The translations under genes were made by a program, and so were the position numbers. A stretch of DNA of 64,000 bases from Aeromicrobium fastidiosum (GTDB lineage: Bacteria; Actinomycetota; Actinomycetes; Propionibacteriales; Nocardioidaceae): contig NZ_JAGIOG010000001.1 of assembly GCF_017876595.1 (NCBI RefSeq), forward strand, positions 434,001 through 498,000, given 5' to 3'. The notes under the pieces were generated by a model. That model saw only the letters and a list, made by a program, of their open reading frames with translations, searched no databases and had not been told where the DNA came from. The first letter of the stretch is position 1. Every line of letters begins with the position of its first letter. Of the stretch, positions 45,886 through 54,288 are shown piece after piece.

Positions 45886-46959
45886 TCAGGCGGGGCAGGC
45901 CGCGAACAGGACGGGGCCCTCGCCGCTCATGTACGCGGCGAGGTCGGGGTCGACCGAGAAGCGGAGCGTCGTGACGGTGCCGTCGGCCGTGGCGTCGCGC
46001 AGGGCGAGGGTGTCCTCGATGCGTCCGGTGCGACCGATGAACGGCCCCGTCGTGAGGGCCGAGCGGACGCGGAGCTGCTCGGCCGCCTCGGCCGGCGAGC
46101 CGAACGCCGCGACGAAACGGATCGACTGGTGCCCCGGGCCGTCGGTCAGGCCACGGCCCGTGAACGTCGGCGACGTGAGCTCGCCCACCCGGCTGAGCGC
46201 GGCGCGGGCCTGCGCCTGCACGGTCGCATCGGCCTGGGCGAACGACGTGGCCCGGCAGCCGAAGGCACGCCCCTGCAGCACCGCCGTGTCGGAACCGACC
46301 AGAGACTGCGCGACGTCCGCGAGCGGCCGGACGGACAGTGCCGATGCCCTGGTGCCGGCGATCGTCGCCAGCACGTCGGGGACATAGCCGGCGCGGTCGG
46401 CCGCGACGACGAGCCGCCGGTCGCGCACGAACGACAGGTTGCCGAGGGTGCTTGCGAGCTCGGGTCCCACGCTCGACCCGTTGGCCGAGTCGAGCGACCA
46501 GACGTCGCCGCTGCGGGTGTATCCCAGACGGCCGAGCCGCTTCTCGACCGCGTCGATCGACACACCGTCGGAGAACCGTCCCACCATCGCGGCACCACCC
46601 GGTGCCCGGCCGTAGGACTCCCAGTCGAGGTCGGCCGCCGACCAGCCGTAGGCGTCGTGCATGTCCTCGACGAACCCGCCGATGACCGAGCGGGTGGTCA
46701 GGTCGCGCAGCGATGCGTCGTCGGCCAGCGCGGCCCGGCCGGCGGCGGTCGACGCCGAGCCGAGGCCCAGGCTGCGACGGATGCCCGCCCAGTCGGTGAA
46801 GCCCGCGACCACGGTGTCGCGCGGCAGGGCGTCGAGCGCCTGGCTCAGCGCCGGACGCGGATCGGCGGCGCGACCCGAGGCCCACGACCCGGCGGACACG
46901 GCCAGGGCGATCGCGACCAGCGGCGCCACCACGAGGATCAGGGAACGACTAGGACGCAT
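45886..46959 (-). CDS. Exported protein of unknown function
   Basis: The 357-residue product has a signal anchor or signal peptide (about 5-28, LILVVAPLVAIALAVSAG) and a soluble extracellular part with no motif I recognise (AGFTDWAGIRRSLGLG, WESYGRAPGGAAMVGRFSDG). Only two cysteines are visible in the mature part (FGCRATS and AACPA), so one disulfide is possible. ATG 46959 follows a strong AGGAGG site; the upstream ATG at 46980 overlaps that site. It is divergent from the mutT1-like gene. Confidence 0.7.
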   Translation of the reverse strand: MRPSRSLILVVAPLVAIALAVSAGSWASGRAADPRPALSQALDALPRDTVVAGFTDWAGIRRSLGLGSASTAAGRAALADDASLRDLTTRSVIGGFVEDMHDAYGWSAADLDWESYGRAPGGAAMVGRFSDGVSIDAVEKRLGRLGYTRSGDVWSLDSANGSSVGPELASTLGNLSFVRDRRLVVAADRAGYVPDVLATIAGTRASALSVRPLADVAQSLVGSDTAVLQGRAFGCRATSFAQADATVQAQARAALSRVGELTSPTFTGRGLTDGPGHQSIRFVAAFGSPAEAAEQLRVRSALTTGPFIGRTGRIEDTLALRDATADGTVTTLRFSVDPDLAAYMSGEGPVLFAACPA

Positions 46960-47014
46960 GTCGGTCGCACCTCCTGACATCGTCCGTTCATCTCCTCAGG
47001 GGACAATACGCACC

Positions 47015-47902
47015 ATGGCAAGTGAACGGATCACGACCGCAGCGGGTGGAGTCGTGTGGCGCAAGCGTCCCGGGACACGTCGGCCGGAGACCCGCGTCGA
47101 CGTCCTCGTCGTCCACCGCCCGTCGTACGACGACTGGACGTTCCCGAAGGGCAAGACCGATCCGGGCGAGACGCTGCAGCAGACCGCGGTGCGCGAGATC
47201 GGCGAGGAGGCCGGCGTGCGCGTGCGCCTCGGCCATCCGCTCCGGCCCGTGACCTACCCGATCAGCGGCGGCACCAAGATCGTCTCCTACTGGAGCGCCC
47301 GGATGACGGGCACCGACGACGAGACCCCGTTCGTGCCCAACAAGGAGGTCGACGAGATCCGCTGGGTCGGTCTCGCCGAGGCGCGGACGCTGCTGACGTA
47401 CGACCACGACCTCGGACTGCTCGAGGAGTTCCGCGCGCTGCGCGAGCGGCAGGCGCACCGCACCCGGACGCTCGTCGTGCTGCGTCACGCCAAGGCCGAG
47501 GCGCGTTCGGCCGACGTCGACGACCTCGACCGTCCGCTGACCCCGGTCGGCGAGGCGCGCGCCGCAGACCTCGTACCGGTGCTCGACGCGTACGGCGTCG
47601 AGCGGGTCGTGACGAGCCCGGCGGTGCGGTGCGCGCAGACCGTCGAGCCGTACGCCCGGTCGATCGCGACGTTCCTCGAGGTCGACGACCGATTGTCCGA
47701 GCAGACCAGCGTCGTCCACGTGCGGCGATCCCTCGCGACGCTGATGGATCGCAAGAAGCCGGTCGTGCTGTGCAGCCACCGCCCGACCCTGCCCTGGGTG
47801 CTCGACGCGATCGGCACCGAGCTCGAGGAGTTGGCCCCCGGTCAGGGTGTCGTGGTGCACCACCGCGGCGGGGTGATCCACGCCACGGAGAAGCTGCTCT
47901 GA
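47015..47902 (+). CDS. mutT1: Nudix hydrolase fused to a histidine phosphatase (MutT1-like)
   Basis: The 295-residue product has a Nudix domain (about 1-135) with GKTDPGETLQQTAVREIGEE, matching the GX5EX7REUXEEXGU box, and a SixA-type histidine phosphatase domain (about 148-295) with LVVLRHAKAEAR. This two-domain layout is that of mycobacterial MutT1, which clears oxidised guanine nucleotides and also acts on diadenosine polyphosphates. Linkage to ppk is also conserved. The start at ATG 47015 gives MASERITTAAGGVVW. Confidence 0.92.
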   Translation: MASERITTAAGGVVWRKRPGTRRPETRVDVLVVHRPSYDDWTFPKGKTDPGETLQQTAVREIGEEAGVRVRLGHPLRPVTYPISGGTKIVSYWSARMTGTDDETPFVPNKEVDEIRWVGLAEARTLLTYDHDLGLLEEFRALRERQAHRTRTLVVLRHAKAEARSADVDDLDRPLTPVGEARAADLVPVLDAYGVERVVTSPAVRCAQTVEPYARSIATFLEVDDRLSEQTSVVHVRRSLATLMDRKKPVVLCSHRPTLPWVLDAIGTELEELAPGQGVVVHHRGGVIHATEKLL

Positions 47903-47921
47903 CCAGCGGTTCGTCTCGACC

Positions 47922-47950
47922 GTTACGGCGCCGTTCACCCTGCGTTCACT
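47922..47950 (+). promoter_or_regulatory. Triple PHO box of the pst operon
   Basis: GTTACGG (47922), GTTCACC (47933) and GTTCACT (47944) follow one another at exactly 11-base intervals, 77 bases before the pstS start. This is the clearest PHO box in the window. Confidence 0.85.
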
Positions 47951-48026
47951 CTCGCGCGGAGATCGATACATCTGCGCTGCCTACGTTCACCGGGTACGTA
48001 TCATCTGATCCCAGAGAGGGACCCCC

Positions 48027-49133
48027 GTGAACCGCAAGAACCTGCGCATCGCCGCCCCGGCCGCCATGCTCGCCCTCGCACTCGGCCTGAGCGCCTGTGG
48101 CGCCGGCAACGAAGACTCGTCCTCCGACTCGAGCGGCTCCGGAGACTCCGGCAGCAAGATCTCAGGCACCCTGAACGGCGCCGGATCCAGCGCCCAGGAA
48201 GCCGCCGTCGCCGCCTGGAAGAAGCAGTTCCAGACCGCCAACCCCGACGCCACGGTCAACTACGACCCGGTCGGCTCGGGCGGCGGCCGTGAGCAGTTCA
48301 TCGCGGGCGGCGTGCAGTTCGCCGGTTCCGACGCCTACCTGACGGACGAGGAGCTCGCCTCCGCCAAGGAGAAGTGCGGCAGCGACATCGTCGAGGTGCC
48401 CACGTACGTCAGCCCCATCGCCGTGGTCTACAACCTCGACGGCGTCGACGACCTGAACCTCTCGGCCAAGACGATCGGCGAGATCTTCGAGGGCAAGATC
48501 ACCAAGTGGGACGACGCGGCCATCAAGGCCGACAACCCCGACGCCGACCTGCCCGACAGCAACATCACGGCCGTGCACCGCTCGGACGACTCGGGCACCA
48601 CGAAGAACTTCACCGACTACCTCGACAAGGCGTCCGAGGGCGGCTGGAGCGGCGGAGTCGTCGAGACGTGGCCGCTGAAGGGTGGCGAGGCTGCCGAGGG
48701 CACCTCGGGCGTCATCTCCGCCGTCCAGGGCGGCAACGGCACGATCGGCTACGCCGACGAGAGCCAGGCCGGCGAGCTCGGCAAGGCCAACGTCAAGGTC
48801 GGCGACGACTTCGTCGCTCCGACCCCCGAGGCCGCCGCCAAGGTGCTCGACACGGCCAAGCCCGTCGAGGGCCGCGACGCGACCGACATCGCCGTCGACA
48901 TCGACCGCACGACGACCGAGTCAGGCGTCTACCCCATCGTCCTCGCGTCGTACCAGATCGCCTGCCAGACGCAGAAGGACGCCGCGACGGCCGATCTCGT
49001 CAAGGGCTGGCTGACCTACGTGACGAGCACCGAGGGTCAGTCCGCTGCGGCTGAGACCGCCGGCTCGGCACCGCTCTCGGGCGACTTCGCCTCGAAGGTC
49101 CAGGCCGCGGTCGAGACGATCAAGGCTTCCTGA
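48027..49133 (+). CDS. pstS: Phosphate-binding lipoprotein PstS
   Basis: The 368-residue product has a lipobox LSAC with C24 and a mature periplasmic-binding-protein fold. Phosphate-site motifs are LNGAGSSAQEAA, GGGREQFIAGGVQFAGSDA and RSDDSGTTKNFTDYL. It captures phosphate at the outer membrane face for PstCAB. GTG 48027 follows GAGGGAC. A triple PHO box precedes it, and a 19-bp hairpin between it and pstC may hold pstS mRNA at a higher level than the rest of the operon. Confidence 0.95.
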   Translation: MNRKNLRIAAPAAMLALALGLSACGAGNEDSSSDSSGSGDSGSKISGTLNGAGSSAQEAAVAAWKKQFQTANPDATVNYDPVGSGGGREQFIAGGVQFAGSDAYLTDEELASAKEKCGSDIVEVPTYVSPIAVVYNLDGVDDLNLSAKTIGEIFEGKITKWDDAAIKADNPDADLPDSNITAVHRSDDSGTTKNFTDYLDKASEGGWSGGVVETWPLKGGEAAEGTSGVISAVQGGNGTIGYADESQAGELGKANVKVGDDFVAPTPEAAAKVLDTAKPVEGRDATDIAVDIDRTTTESGVYPIVLASYQIACQTQKDAATADLVKGWLTYVTSTEGQSAAAETAGSAPLSGDFASKVQAAVETIKAS

Positions 49134-49140
49134 GCCACCT

Positions 49141-49185
49141 GCTCCTTGGGCTTGTCGAAAGACCTCTTCGACAAGCCCAAGGAGC
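49141..49185. repeat. REP-like 19-bp hairpin between pstS and pstC
   Basis: GCTCCTTGGGCTTGTCGAA (49141-49159) pairs perfectly with the arm at 49167-49185 around a 7-base loop. The element lies eight bases after the pstS stop. Its CTTGTCGAA core is shared with 91-109. It could stabilise pstS mRNA or attenuate transcription into pstCAB. Confidence 0.9.
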
Positions 49186-49231
49186 GTTCGTCCGCCACCC
49201 CACCACCCCTCTTCGCTGAAAGGCACCGCCT

Positions 49232-50179
49232 GTGACCAGCACGCTGGAACCCCGTCGCAAGCGCTCGACCGTCGTCCGTCCCGGTGACCGCATCTTCTCG
49301 GGTCTGTCGACCAGCGCGGGAATCCTCATCCTGCTGGTCCTCGCCGGCGTCGCGGCCTTCCTCACGATCGAGGGCGTGCCCGGCATCACCGCCAGCCCCG
49401 ACGAGGTCAAGAGCGGCGAGAGCTTCCTGCCGTACGTCTGGCCCCTCGTCTACGGCACGCTGCTCGCCGCGACGATCGCCCTCATCATCGCGGTGCCCGT
49501 CGCGATCGGCGTCGCCCTGTTCATCTCGCACTACTCGCCCCGCAAGCTCGGACAGGTGCTCGGCTACCTGATCGACCTGCTCGCCGCGGTGCCCAGCGTC
49601 GTCTACGGCCTGTGGGGCATCGGCTTCCTGGCCCCGAAGATGGCACCCATCTACGCGTGGCTCGAGACCCACCTCGGCTTCATCCCGTTCTTCGCCGGCC
49701 CCGCATCGGCCACGGGCCGCACGATCATGACGGCGTCCATCGTGCTGGCGGTCATGATCCTGCCGATCATGACCGCGATCTGCCGCGAGATCTTCCTGCA
49801 GACGCCCCGCCTGCACGAGGAGGCCGCGCTCGCGCTCGGCGCCACCCGCTGGGAGATGGCCCGCATGGCGATCTTCCCGTACGCGCGCTCCGGCATCGTC
49901 TCGGCCGCGATGCTCGGCCTCGGCCGCGCACTGGGCGAGACGCTCGCCGTCGCGATGGTGCTCTCGGTCTCGGCCGGCACCGTCACCGCCAACCTGATCA
50001 GCAGCACCAACCCCAGCACGATCGCCGCCAACATCGCCCTCAGCTTCGGCGAGGCCAGCGGCAAGACCGTCAACGTCCTGATCGCCAGCGGCCTGGTGCT
50101 GTTCGTGATCACCTTCCTCGTCAACTTCGCAGCGCGGGCCATCGTGGACCGCCGCAAGGAATTCTCCGGAGCCAACTGA
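49232..50179 (+). CDS. pstC: Phosphate ABC transporter permease PstC
   Basis: The 315-residue permease has six to seven helices. The EAA-type loop is EEAALALGATRWEMARMAIFP, which contacts PstB, and GLGRALGETLAVAMVLS is typical of PstC. The start is GTG 49232 after an AAAGGC site. It overlaps pstA by one base (TGATG). Confidence 0.95.
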   Translation: MTSTLEPRRKRSTVVRPGDRIFSGLSTSAGILILLVLAGVAAFLTIEGVPGITASPDEVKSGESFLPYVWPLVYGTLLAATIALIIAVPVAIGVALFISHYSPRKLGQVLGYLIDLLAAVPSVVYGLWGIGFLAPKMAPIYAWLETHLGFIPFFAGPASATGRTIMTASIVLAVMILPIMTAICREIFLQTPRLHEEAALALGATRWEMARMAIFPYARSGIVSAAMLGLGRALGETLAVAMVLSVSAGTVTANLISSTNPSTIAANIALSFGEASGKTVNVLIASGLVLFVITFLVNFAARAIVDRRKEFSGAN

Positions 50180-51246
50180 TGACGACCACTCTCACGCCGC
50201 CTCCCGTCGACGTCCAGAAGGAGCTGCACGGTGCCCAGCTCCCGGCCCGCGCCCCCCTCGGGGTGGTGTGCGGCGGCCTGGTCGTCGGTGCCGCGCTCTA
50301 CCTCGGGGCCGGCGTCAACCTGATGCTCGCCGCGCTGGTCGTGTTCGCGATCAGCCTGCTGCTGCCGGCCTGGTCGGCCGCGGTCGAGGGACGCCGCAAG
50401 GCCACGGACCGCCTCGTCACCGTGCTGGTGACCTCGTCGTTCGTGCTCGCGATGTTCCCGCTGTTCAGCATCTTGGTGACGGTCATCAGCAAGGGCTCGA
50501 AGGTGCTGGGGGTGGACTTCTTCACCTTCTCGATGCGCAACGTCGTGGGTGAGGGCGGTGGCATCTACCACGCGCTGGTCGGCACGCTGCTGATCACCGG
50601 CGCGGCCACCCTGATCTCGGTGCCGATCGGCCTGTTCGCCGCGATCTACCTCGTGGAGTACTCCGAGGGCAACCGGCTCTCGCGCTGGATCCGCTTCCTG
50701 GTCGACGTCATGACCGGCATCCCCTCGATCGTCGCCGGGCTGTTCGCCTACGCCTTGTTCGTGCTGTTCTTCGGCGAGGGTGTCCGGATGGGCATCGGCG
50801 GTTCCGTCGCCCTGTCGGTGCTGATGATCCCCGTGGTCGTCCGCTCCACCGAGGAGATGCTGAAGCTCGTGCCCAACGAGCTGCGCGAGGCCTCGTACGC
50901 GCTGGGCGTGCCCAAGTGGCGCACCGTCGCCAAGGTCGTGCTGCCGACGGCCCTGGCCGGCATCGTCACCGGCGTGACGTTGGCGATCGCCCGCGTCATC
51001 GGCGAGACCGCTCCCCTGCTGATCATCGCCGGGGCCACCGACTCGGTGAACTTCAACCTGTTCGACGGGCGCATGGCGTCGCTGCCGGTGTTCGCCTACG
51101 CCTCGCAGCGCAACCCCGGCATCCCGCCCGAGTTCAGCATCGACCGTGCCTGGGGCGCGGCCTTCACGCTGCTGCTGATCGTCATGCTGCTCAACCTCAT
51201 CGCCCGTCTCGTCTCCTACTTCTTCTCGCCCAAGGGCGAGCGTTAA
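50179..51246 (+). CDS. pstA: Phosphate ABC transporter permease PstA
   Basis: The 355-residue product has about eight hydrophobic segments, somewhat longer at the N-terminus than E. coli PstA, with two extra helices (about 27-65) before the core permease. The coupling loop is [22 protein letters not shown], shown here as [16 protein letters not shown], and [15 protein letters not shown] is typical. ATG 50179 shares a base with the pstC stop. Confidence 0.95.
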   Translation: MTTTLTPPPVDVQKELHGAQLPARAPLGVVCGGLVVGAALYLGAGVNLMLAALVVFAISLLLPAWSAAVEGRRKATDRLVTVLVTSSFVLAMFPLFSILVTVISKGSKVLGVDFFTFSMRNVVGEGGGIYHALVGTLLITGAATLISVPIGLFAAIYLVEYSEGNRLSRWIRFLVDVMTGIPSIVAGLFAYALFVLFFGEGVRMGIGGSVALSVLMIPVVVRSTEEMLKLVPNELREASYALGVPKWRTVAKVVLPTALAGIVTGVTLAIARVIGETAPLLIIAGATDSVNFNLFDGRMASLPVFAYASQRNPGIPPEFSIDRAWGAAFTLLLIVMLLNLIARLVSYFFSPKGER

Positions 51247-51265
51247 TCCGGAAGGACCACCCCTC

Positions 51266-52045
51266 ATGGCCAAGAGCATCGACGTCTCGGACCTGAACAT
51301 CTACTACGGAGACTTCCTCGCTGTCGAGGACGTCACCATCCCGATCGCGGCGAAGTCCGTCACCGCCTTCATCGGCCCCTCGGGCTGCGGCAAGTCGACC
51401 TTCCTGCGGTCGCTCAACCGCATGCACGAGGTCATCCGCGGTGCGCGTGTCGAGGGCAAGGTGCTGATCGACGGGCAGGACCTGTACGCGTCCGACATGG
51501 ACCCGGTCAACGTCCGCCGCATGATCGGCATGGTCTTCCAGCGGCCGAACCCGTTCCCGACGATGTCGATCTACGACAACGTCCTGGCCGGGCAGAAGCT
51601 CAACAGCAAGCGCATGAAGAAGACCGAGTCCGACGACATCGTCGAGCGCTCGCTGCGCAGCGCCGGTCTGTGGGCCGAGGTCAAGGACCGTCTCGACCGT
51701 CCCGGCTCGGGGCTTTCGGGTGGTCAGCAGCAGCGTCTGTGCATCGCCCGCGCGATCTCGGTCGAGCCCGAGATCCTGCTGATGGACGAGCCCTGCTCGG
51801 CGCTCGACCCGATCTCGACGAGCGTCATCGAGGACCTGATCCACGAGCTCAAGACGCAGTACACGATCGTGATCGTGACCCACAACATGCAGCAGGCGGC
51901 GCGCGTGTCGGACGAGACGGCGTTCTTCAACCTGTCGGGCGTCGGCAAGCCGGGACGCCTGATCGAGGTCGGCCGCACCGAGGCGATCTTCTCCAATCCC
52001 CAGGACCCCGCCACCGAGGCCTACATCCAGGGAAGATTCGGATAA
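51266..52045 (+). CDS. pstB: Phosphate ABC transporter ATPase PstB
   Basis: The 259-residue ATPase has Walker [11 protein letters not shown]-loop VFQRPNPFP, signature LSGGQQQR, Walker [14 protein letters not shown] and the switch histidine in VTHNMQQA. It powers phosphate import by PstCA. It starts 19 bases after pstA and ends at a strong hairpin. Confidence 0.96.
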   Translation: MAKSIDVSDLNIYYGDFLAVEDVTIPIAAKSVTAFIGPSGCGKSTFLRSLNRMHEVIRGARVEGKVLIDGQDLYASDMDPVNVRRMIGMVFQRPNPFPTMSIYDNVLAGQKLNSKRMKKTESDDIVERSLRSAGLWAEVKDRLDRPGSGLSGGQQQRLCIARAISVEPEILLMDEPCSALDPISTSVIEDLIHELKTQYTIVIVTHNMQQAARVSDETAFFNLSGVGKPGRLIEVGRTEAIFSNPQDPATEAYIQGRFG

Positions 52046-52066
52046 CTCCCAGTCAGCGAGACCACG

Positions 52067-52100
52067 AAGACGCCGCGAGCCACCAGGCTCGCGGCGTCTT
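52067..52100. terminator. pst operon terminator
   Basis: AAGACGCCGCGAGCC (52067-52081) pairs perfectly with GGCTCGCGGCGTCTT (52086-52100) around ACCA, 21 bases after the pstB stop. Much of it is copied in the tandem repeat that follows. Confidence 0.92.
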
Positions 52101-52186
52101 GCGTCCCGGCCACGGGCCGAGGAAGCGCCAGCGAGCCACCAGGCTCGCGGCGTCTCGCGTCCCGACCACTGGCCGAGGGAGCGCCA
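52075..52186. repeat. 56-base direct tandem duplication
   Basis: Units 52075-52130 and 52131-52186 both begin GCGAGCCACCAGGCTCGCGG and are identical at 52 of 56 positions. The second copy repeats the terminator loop and right arm without a full left arm. The duplication lies between convergent pstB and pit. Confidence 0.88.
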
Positions 52187-52237
52187 GCGACCGAAGGCAA
52201 GCGCCCGGGCGAAGCCCGGCTGCTGCGAGGGACGAGC
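52171..52237. repeat. Dispersed repeat with hairpin, copy 2 (inverted)
   Basis: Inverted relative of 6290-6355: reading the minus strand gives GCTCGTCCCTCGC, GCCGGGCTTCGCCCGGGCGC, GCCTTCG and CTCGGCC in the same order and spacing. It contains the same CCGGGC-TTC-GCCCGG hairpin, and it overlaps the tandem duplication. Confidence 0.75.
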
Positions 52238-52266
52238 AGCAGGAGCCGCGAGGTACGAGCGGCGCG

Positions 52267-53292
52267 CTACTGGGGGATGAAGCTGTGCAGCACGACGTAG
52301 GTCAGCGCGGCGACGGCGGCCGACGCCGGGATCGTGATGATCCATGCGGTGATGATGCCGCGCGCGACGCCCCAGCGGACGGCGCTGAACCGCTTGGTCG
52401 CTCCCGCACCCATGACGGCGGACGTCATGGTGTGCGTGGTCGAGACGGGGGCGTGGGCGCCGATCGCCATGCCGTAGAGCACGATCGCGGCGGTCGACTC
52501 GGCGGCGAAGCCACGTGGCGGGTCGAGTGCGATGATGCGCCGGCCCATCGTGCGCATGATGCGCATGCCGCCCGACATCGTGCCGAGCGAGATCGCCCCG
52601 GCGGCCGAGAGGATGACCCACAACGGGATGTCGTCGTTGGCGGACGTGTGATAGCCGCCGGCGATCAGCGCGAGGACGATGACGCCCATGGTCTTCTGTG
52701 CGTCCTGCAGGCCGTGACCCAGCGAGAGTGCTGCGGCCGAGACGGTCTGCGAGAGCCGGAACCCGCGGTTGACGGTGTGCGGGTTGGCGCGTCGGAAGAT
52801 CCACATGATCGACGTCATGATGATGAACGCGCCGCCGAAGCCGAGCGCGGGGCTCAGCACCATCGGGATCGCGACCTTGTCGATGACCTTGTCCCAGTCG
52901 ACCGTGACGCCGGCCGCCATGCCCACGCCGATCAGGCCGCCGATCAGGGCGTGCGACGAGGACGACGGGATGCCGAAGTACCACGTGATGAGGTTCCAGA
53001 CGATCGCGCCGACCAGGGCGCTCAGCACGACCGTGAGGGCATGTGACTGGCTCTGCGCGGTGATGTTGTCGAACCCGCTCAGGATGTCCTTGATGGTCTT
53101 GGCCACCCCCACGCCGAGCAGCGCTCCGACGAAGTTGAGGATGCCGGCCATCGTCAGGGCGATGCGCGGGGTCAGCGCACGCGTCGACACCGAGGTCGCG
53201 ATCGCGTTGGCGGCGTCGTGGAAGCCGTTGGTGTAGTCGAAGAACAGGGCGATCGCGACGGTGGCGATCACCAGGACGAGGACGAGGTCCAC
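52267..53292 (-). CDS. pit: Low-affinity inorganic phosphate transporter (PiT)
   Basis: The 341-residue product has about ten helices with the paired PiT signatures GFHDAANAIATSV (N-terminal) and the PVSTTHTMTSAVMGAGATKR half (C-terminal). It imports metal-phosphate complexes with protons. It starts two bases after the DUF47 gene, forming the standard DUF47-pit pair. It complements the high-affinity PstSCAB encoded next door on the other strand. Confidence 0.94.
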   Translation of the reverse strand: MDLVLVLVIATVAIALFFDYTNGFHDAANAIATSVSTRALTPRIALTMAGILNFVGALLGVGVAKTIKDILSGFDNITAQSQSHALTVVLSALVGAIVWNLITWYFGIPSSSSHALIGGLIGVGMAAGVTVDWDKVIDKVAIPMVLSPALGFGGAFIIMTSIMWIFRRANPHTVNRGFRLSQTVSAAALSLGHGLQDAQKTMGVIVLALIAGGYHTSANDDIPLWVILSAAGAISLGTMSGGMRIMRTMGRRIIALDPPRGFAAESTAAIVLYGMAIGAHAPVSTTHTMTSAVMGAGATKRFSAVRWGVARGIITAWIITIPASAAVAALTYVVLHSFIPQ

Positions 53293-53294
53293 CC

Positions 53295-53912
53295 TCAGGA
53301 CTCCTTGACGGCGATCTGCTCCACCGTGTTCGCGACCGACTCGAGGGCGTCGATCGCGTGCTCGAGCGAGTCGACGACGTCCTTGAGCTTCAGCACCTCG
53401 AGCGACTTGTAGCTGCCGCCGAACAGGTGGGCCACGATGCGGCGGTAGGAGCGGTCGCCCTGGTTCTCGAGGCGGTTGATCTCGATCCAGTACTCGTCGA
53501 GGTCCTTCATGGTGCGCAGCCGCGGCATGGCCTCGGCGGTCAGCTGGGTGGCACGCTGCAGCACCTCGACCTGCGGGGCGAAGTCGGCTGGCAGGTCGCC
53601 GAGCTCGTACAGGCCCACGAGGTCGACGGTCTCCTCCATGAAGTCCATGACGTCGTCGAGGCTGCTCGCGAGGCGGTAGATGTCCTCGCGGTCGAAGGGC
53701 GTGATGAACGTCGAGTTGGCCCGCTTGATGATCTTGTGGGTCGTCTCGTCGGCCTGGTGCTCGGCCTCTCGCATCTGTTCACCGAGAGCCGTCTTGTCGG
53801 TGCTCGAGTCGAGCATCTGCGCCAGCAGATTCGCGCCTTCGACGAGGTGGTTCGCCATCTCGGTGAACAACTCGTAGAAGGATGTCTCAACTGGTCGGAT
53901 GCGAAAACGCAC
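53295..53912 (-). CDS. DUF47 (PhoU-like) partner of PiT
   Basis: The 205-residue helical product begins MRFRIRPVETSFYELFTEMANHL (shown in part) and has FITPFDREDIYRLASSLDDV, the typical DUF47 motif. Such proteins resemble PhoU and sit with PiT transporters, probably tuning their activity. It is the first gene of a two-gene unit with pit. Confidence 0.92.
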   Translation of the reverse strand: MRFRIRPVETSFYELFTEMANHLVEGANLLAQMLDSSTDKTALGEQMREAEHQADETTHKIIKRANSTFITPFDREDIYRLASSLDDVMDFMEETVDLVGLYELGDLPADFAPQVEVLQRATQLTAEAMPRLRTMKDLDEYWIEINRLENQGDRSYRRIVAHLFGGSYKSLEVLKLKDVVDSLEHAIDALESVANTVEQIAVKES

Positions 53913-53963
53913 GACTAGCTCCTGTCAATGCTGAGTAGGGCACGCCCATGCTAGAGGCACGAT

Positions 53964-54003
53964 GTTCATCGGTGTCAATCGCGGGTGTCGCCGTCCGTTC
54001 AAC
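53964..54003. promoter_or_regulatory. Possible weak PHO box upstream of the DUF47-pit unit
   Basis: GTTCATC (53964-53970) and GTTCAAC (53997-54003) are 33 bases apart, three times the 11-base PHO period, but the two units between them match poorly. The second overlaps the end of the small ORF at 53999. Orientation is opposite to the DUF47-pit unit. Low confidence. Confidence 0.3.
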
Positions 54004-54151
54004 TGACGGTGGCAATGCCCAGGATCTCGTCGACCTCGCGTTGGCTGAGGTGGGTGTCCCTGGCAGACGCGGCGATGATCAGCCGGCTGGTCAGCTCGAT
54101 CTCGTCGAGCGCCTGGTCGTCGCGGAGGCGACTGTCCAACGGCTCGGGCAT
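53999..54151 (-). CDS. Small acidic protein of unknown function
   Basis: A 50-residue product beginning MPEPLDSRLRDDQALDEIE and ending SQREVDEILGIATVS. ATG 54151 follows a GGGAG site eight bases upstream. It has the composition of a real protein (amphipathic helices, LTSRLIIAASARDTHLS) and resembles small actinobacterial hypothetical proteins with a HLSQxEVDxxLG end, but I cannot assign a family. It lies upstream of the DUF47-pit pair on the same strand. Confidence 0.6.
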   Translation of the reverse strand: MPEPLDSRLRDDQALDEIELTSRLIIAASARDTHLSQREVDEILGIATVS

Positions 54152-54288
54152 GGTGCGTGCTCCCACGGTGATCGGTGCTGACAACGACGGGTCGCCTGCT
54201 GCAGCGTGAGCGGCAGCCGGCCGGTTTCCCCGTCACCGAGGCTAACCGGTGGGTCCACGTCCGCGCAGCGAATCGGGTGTCTCGGACC

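Noticed and set aside
46986-46992. Single GTTCATC before mutT1 as a PHO box
   Set aside because: No second unit at 11 bases on either side, so a lone match is not enough.
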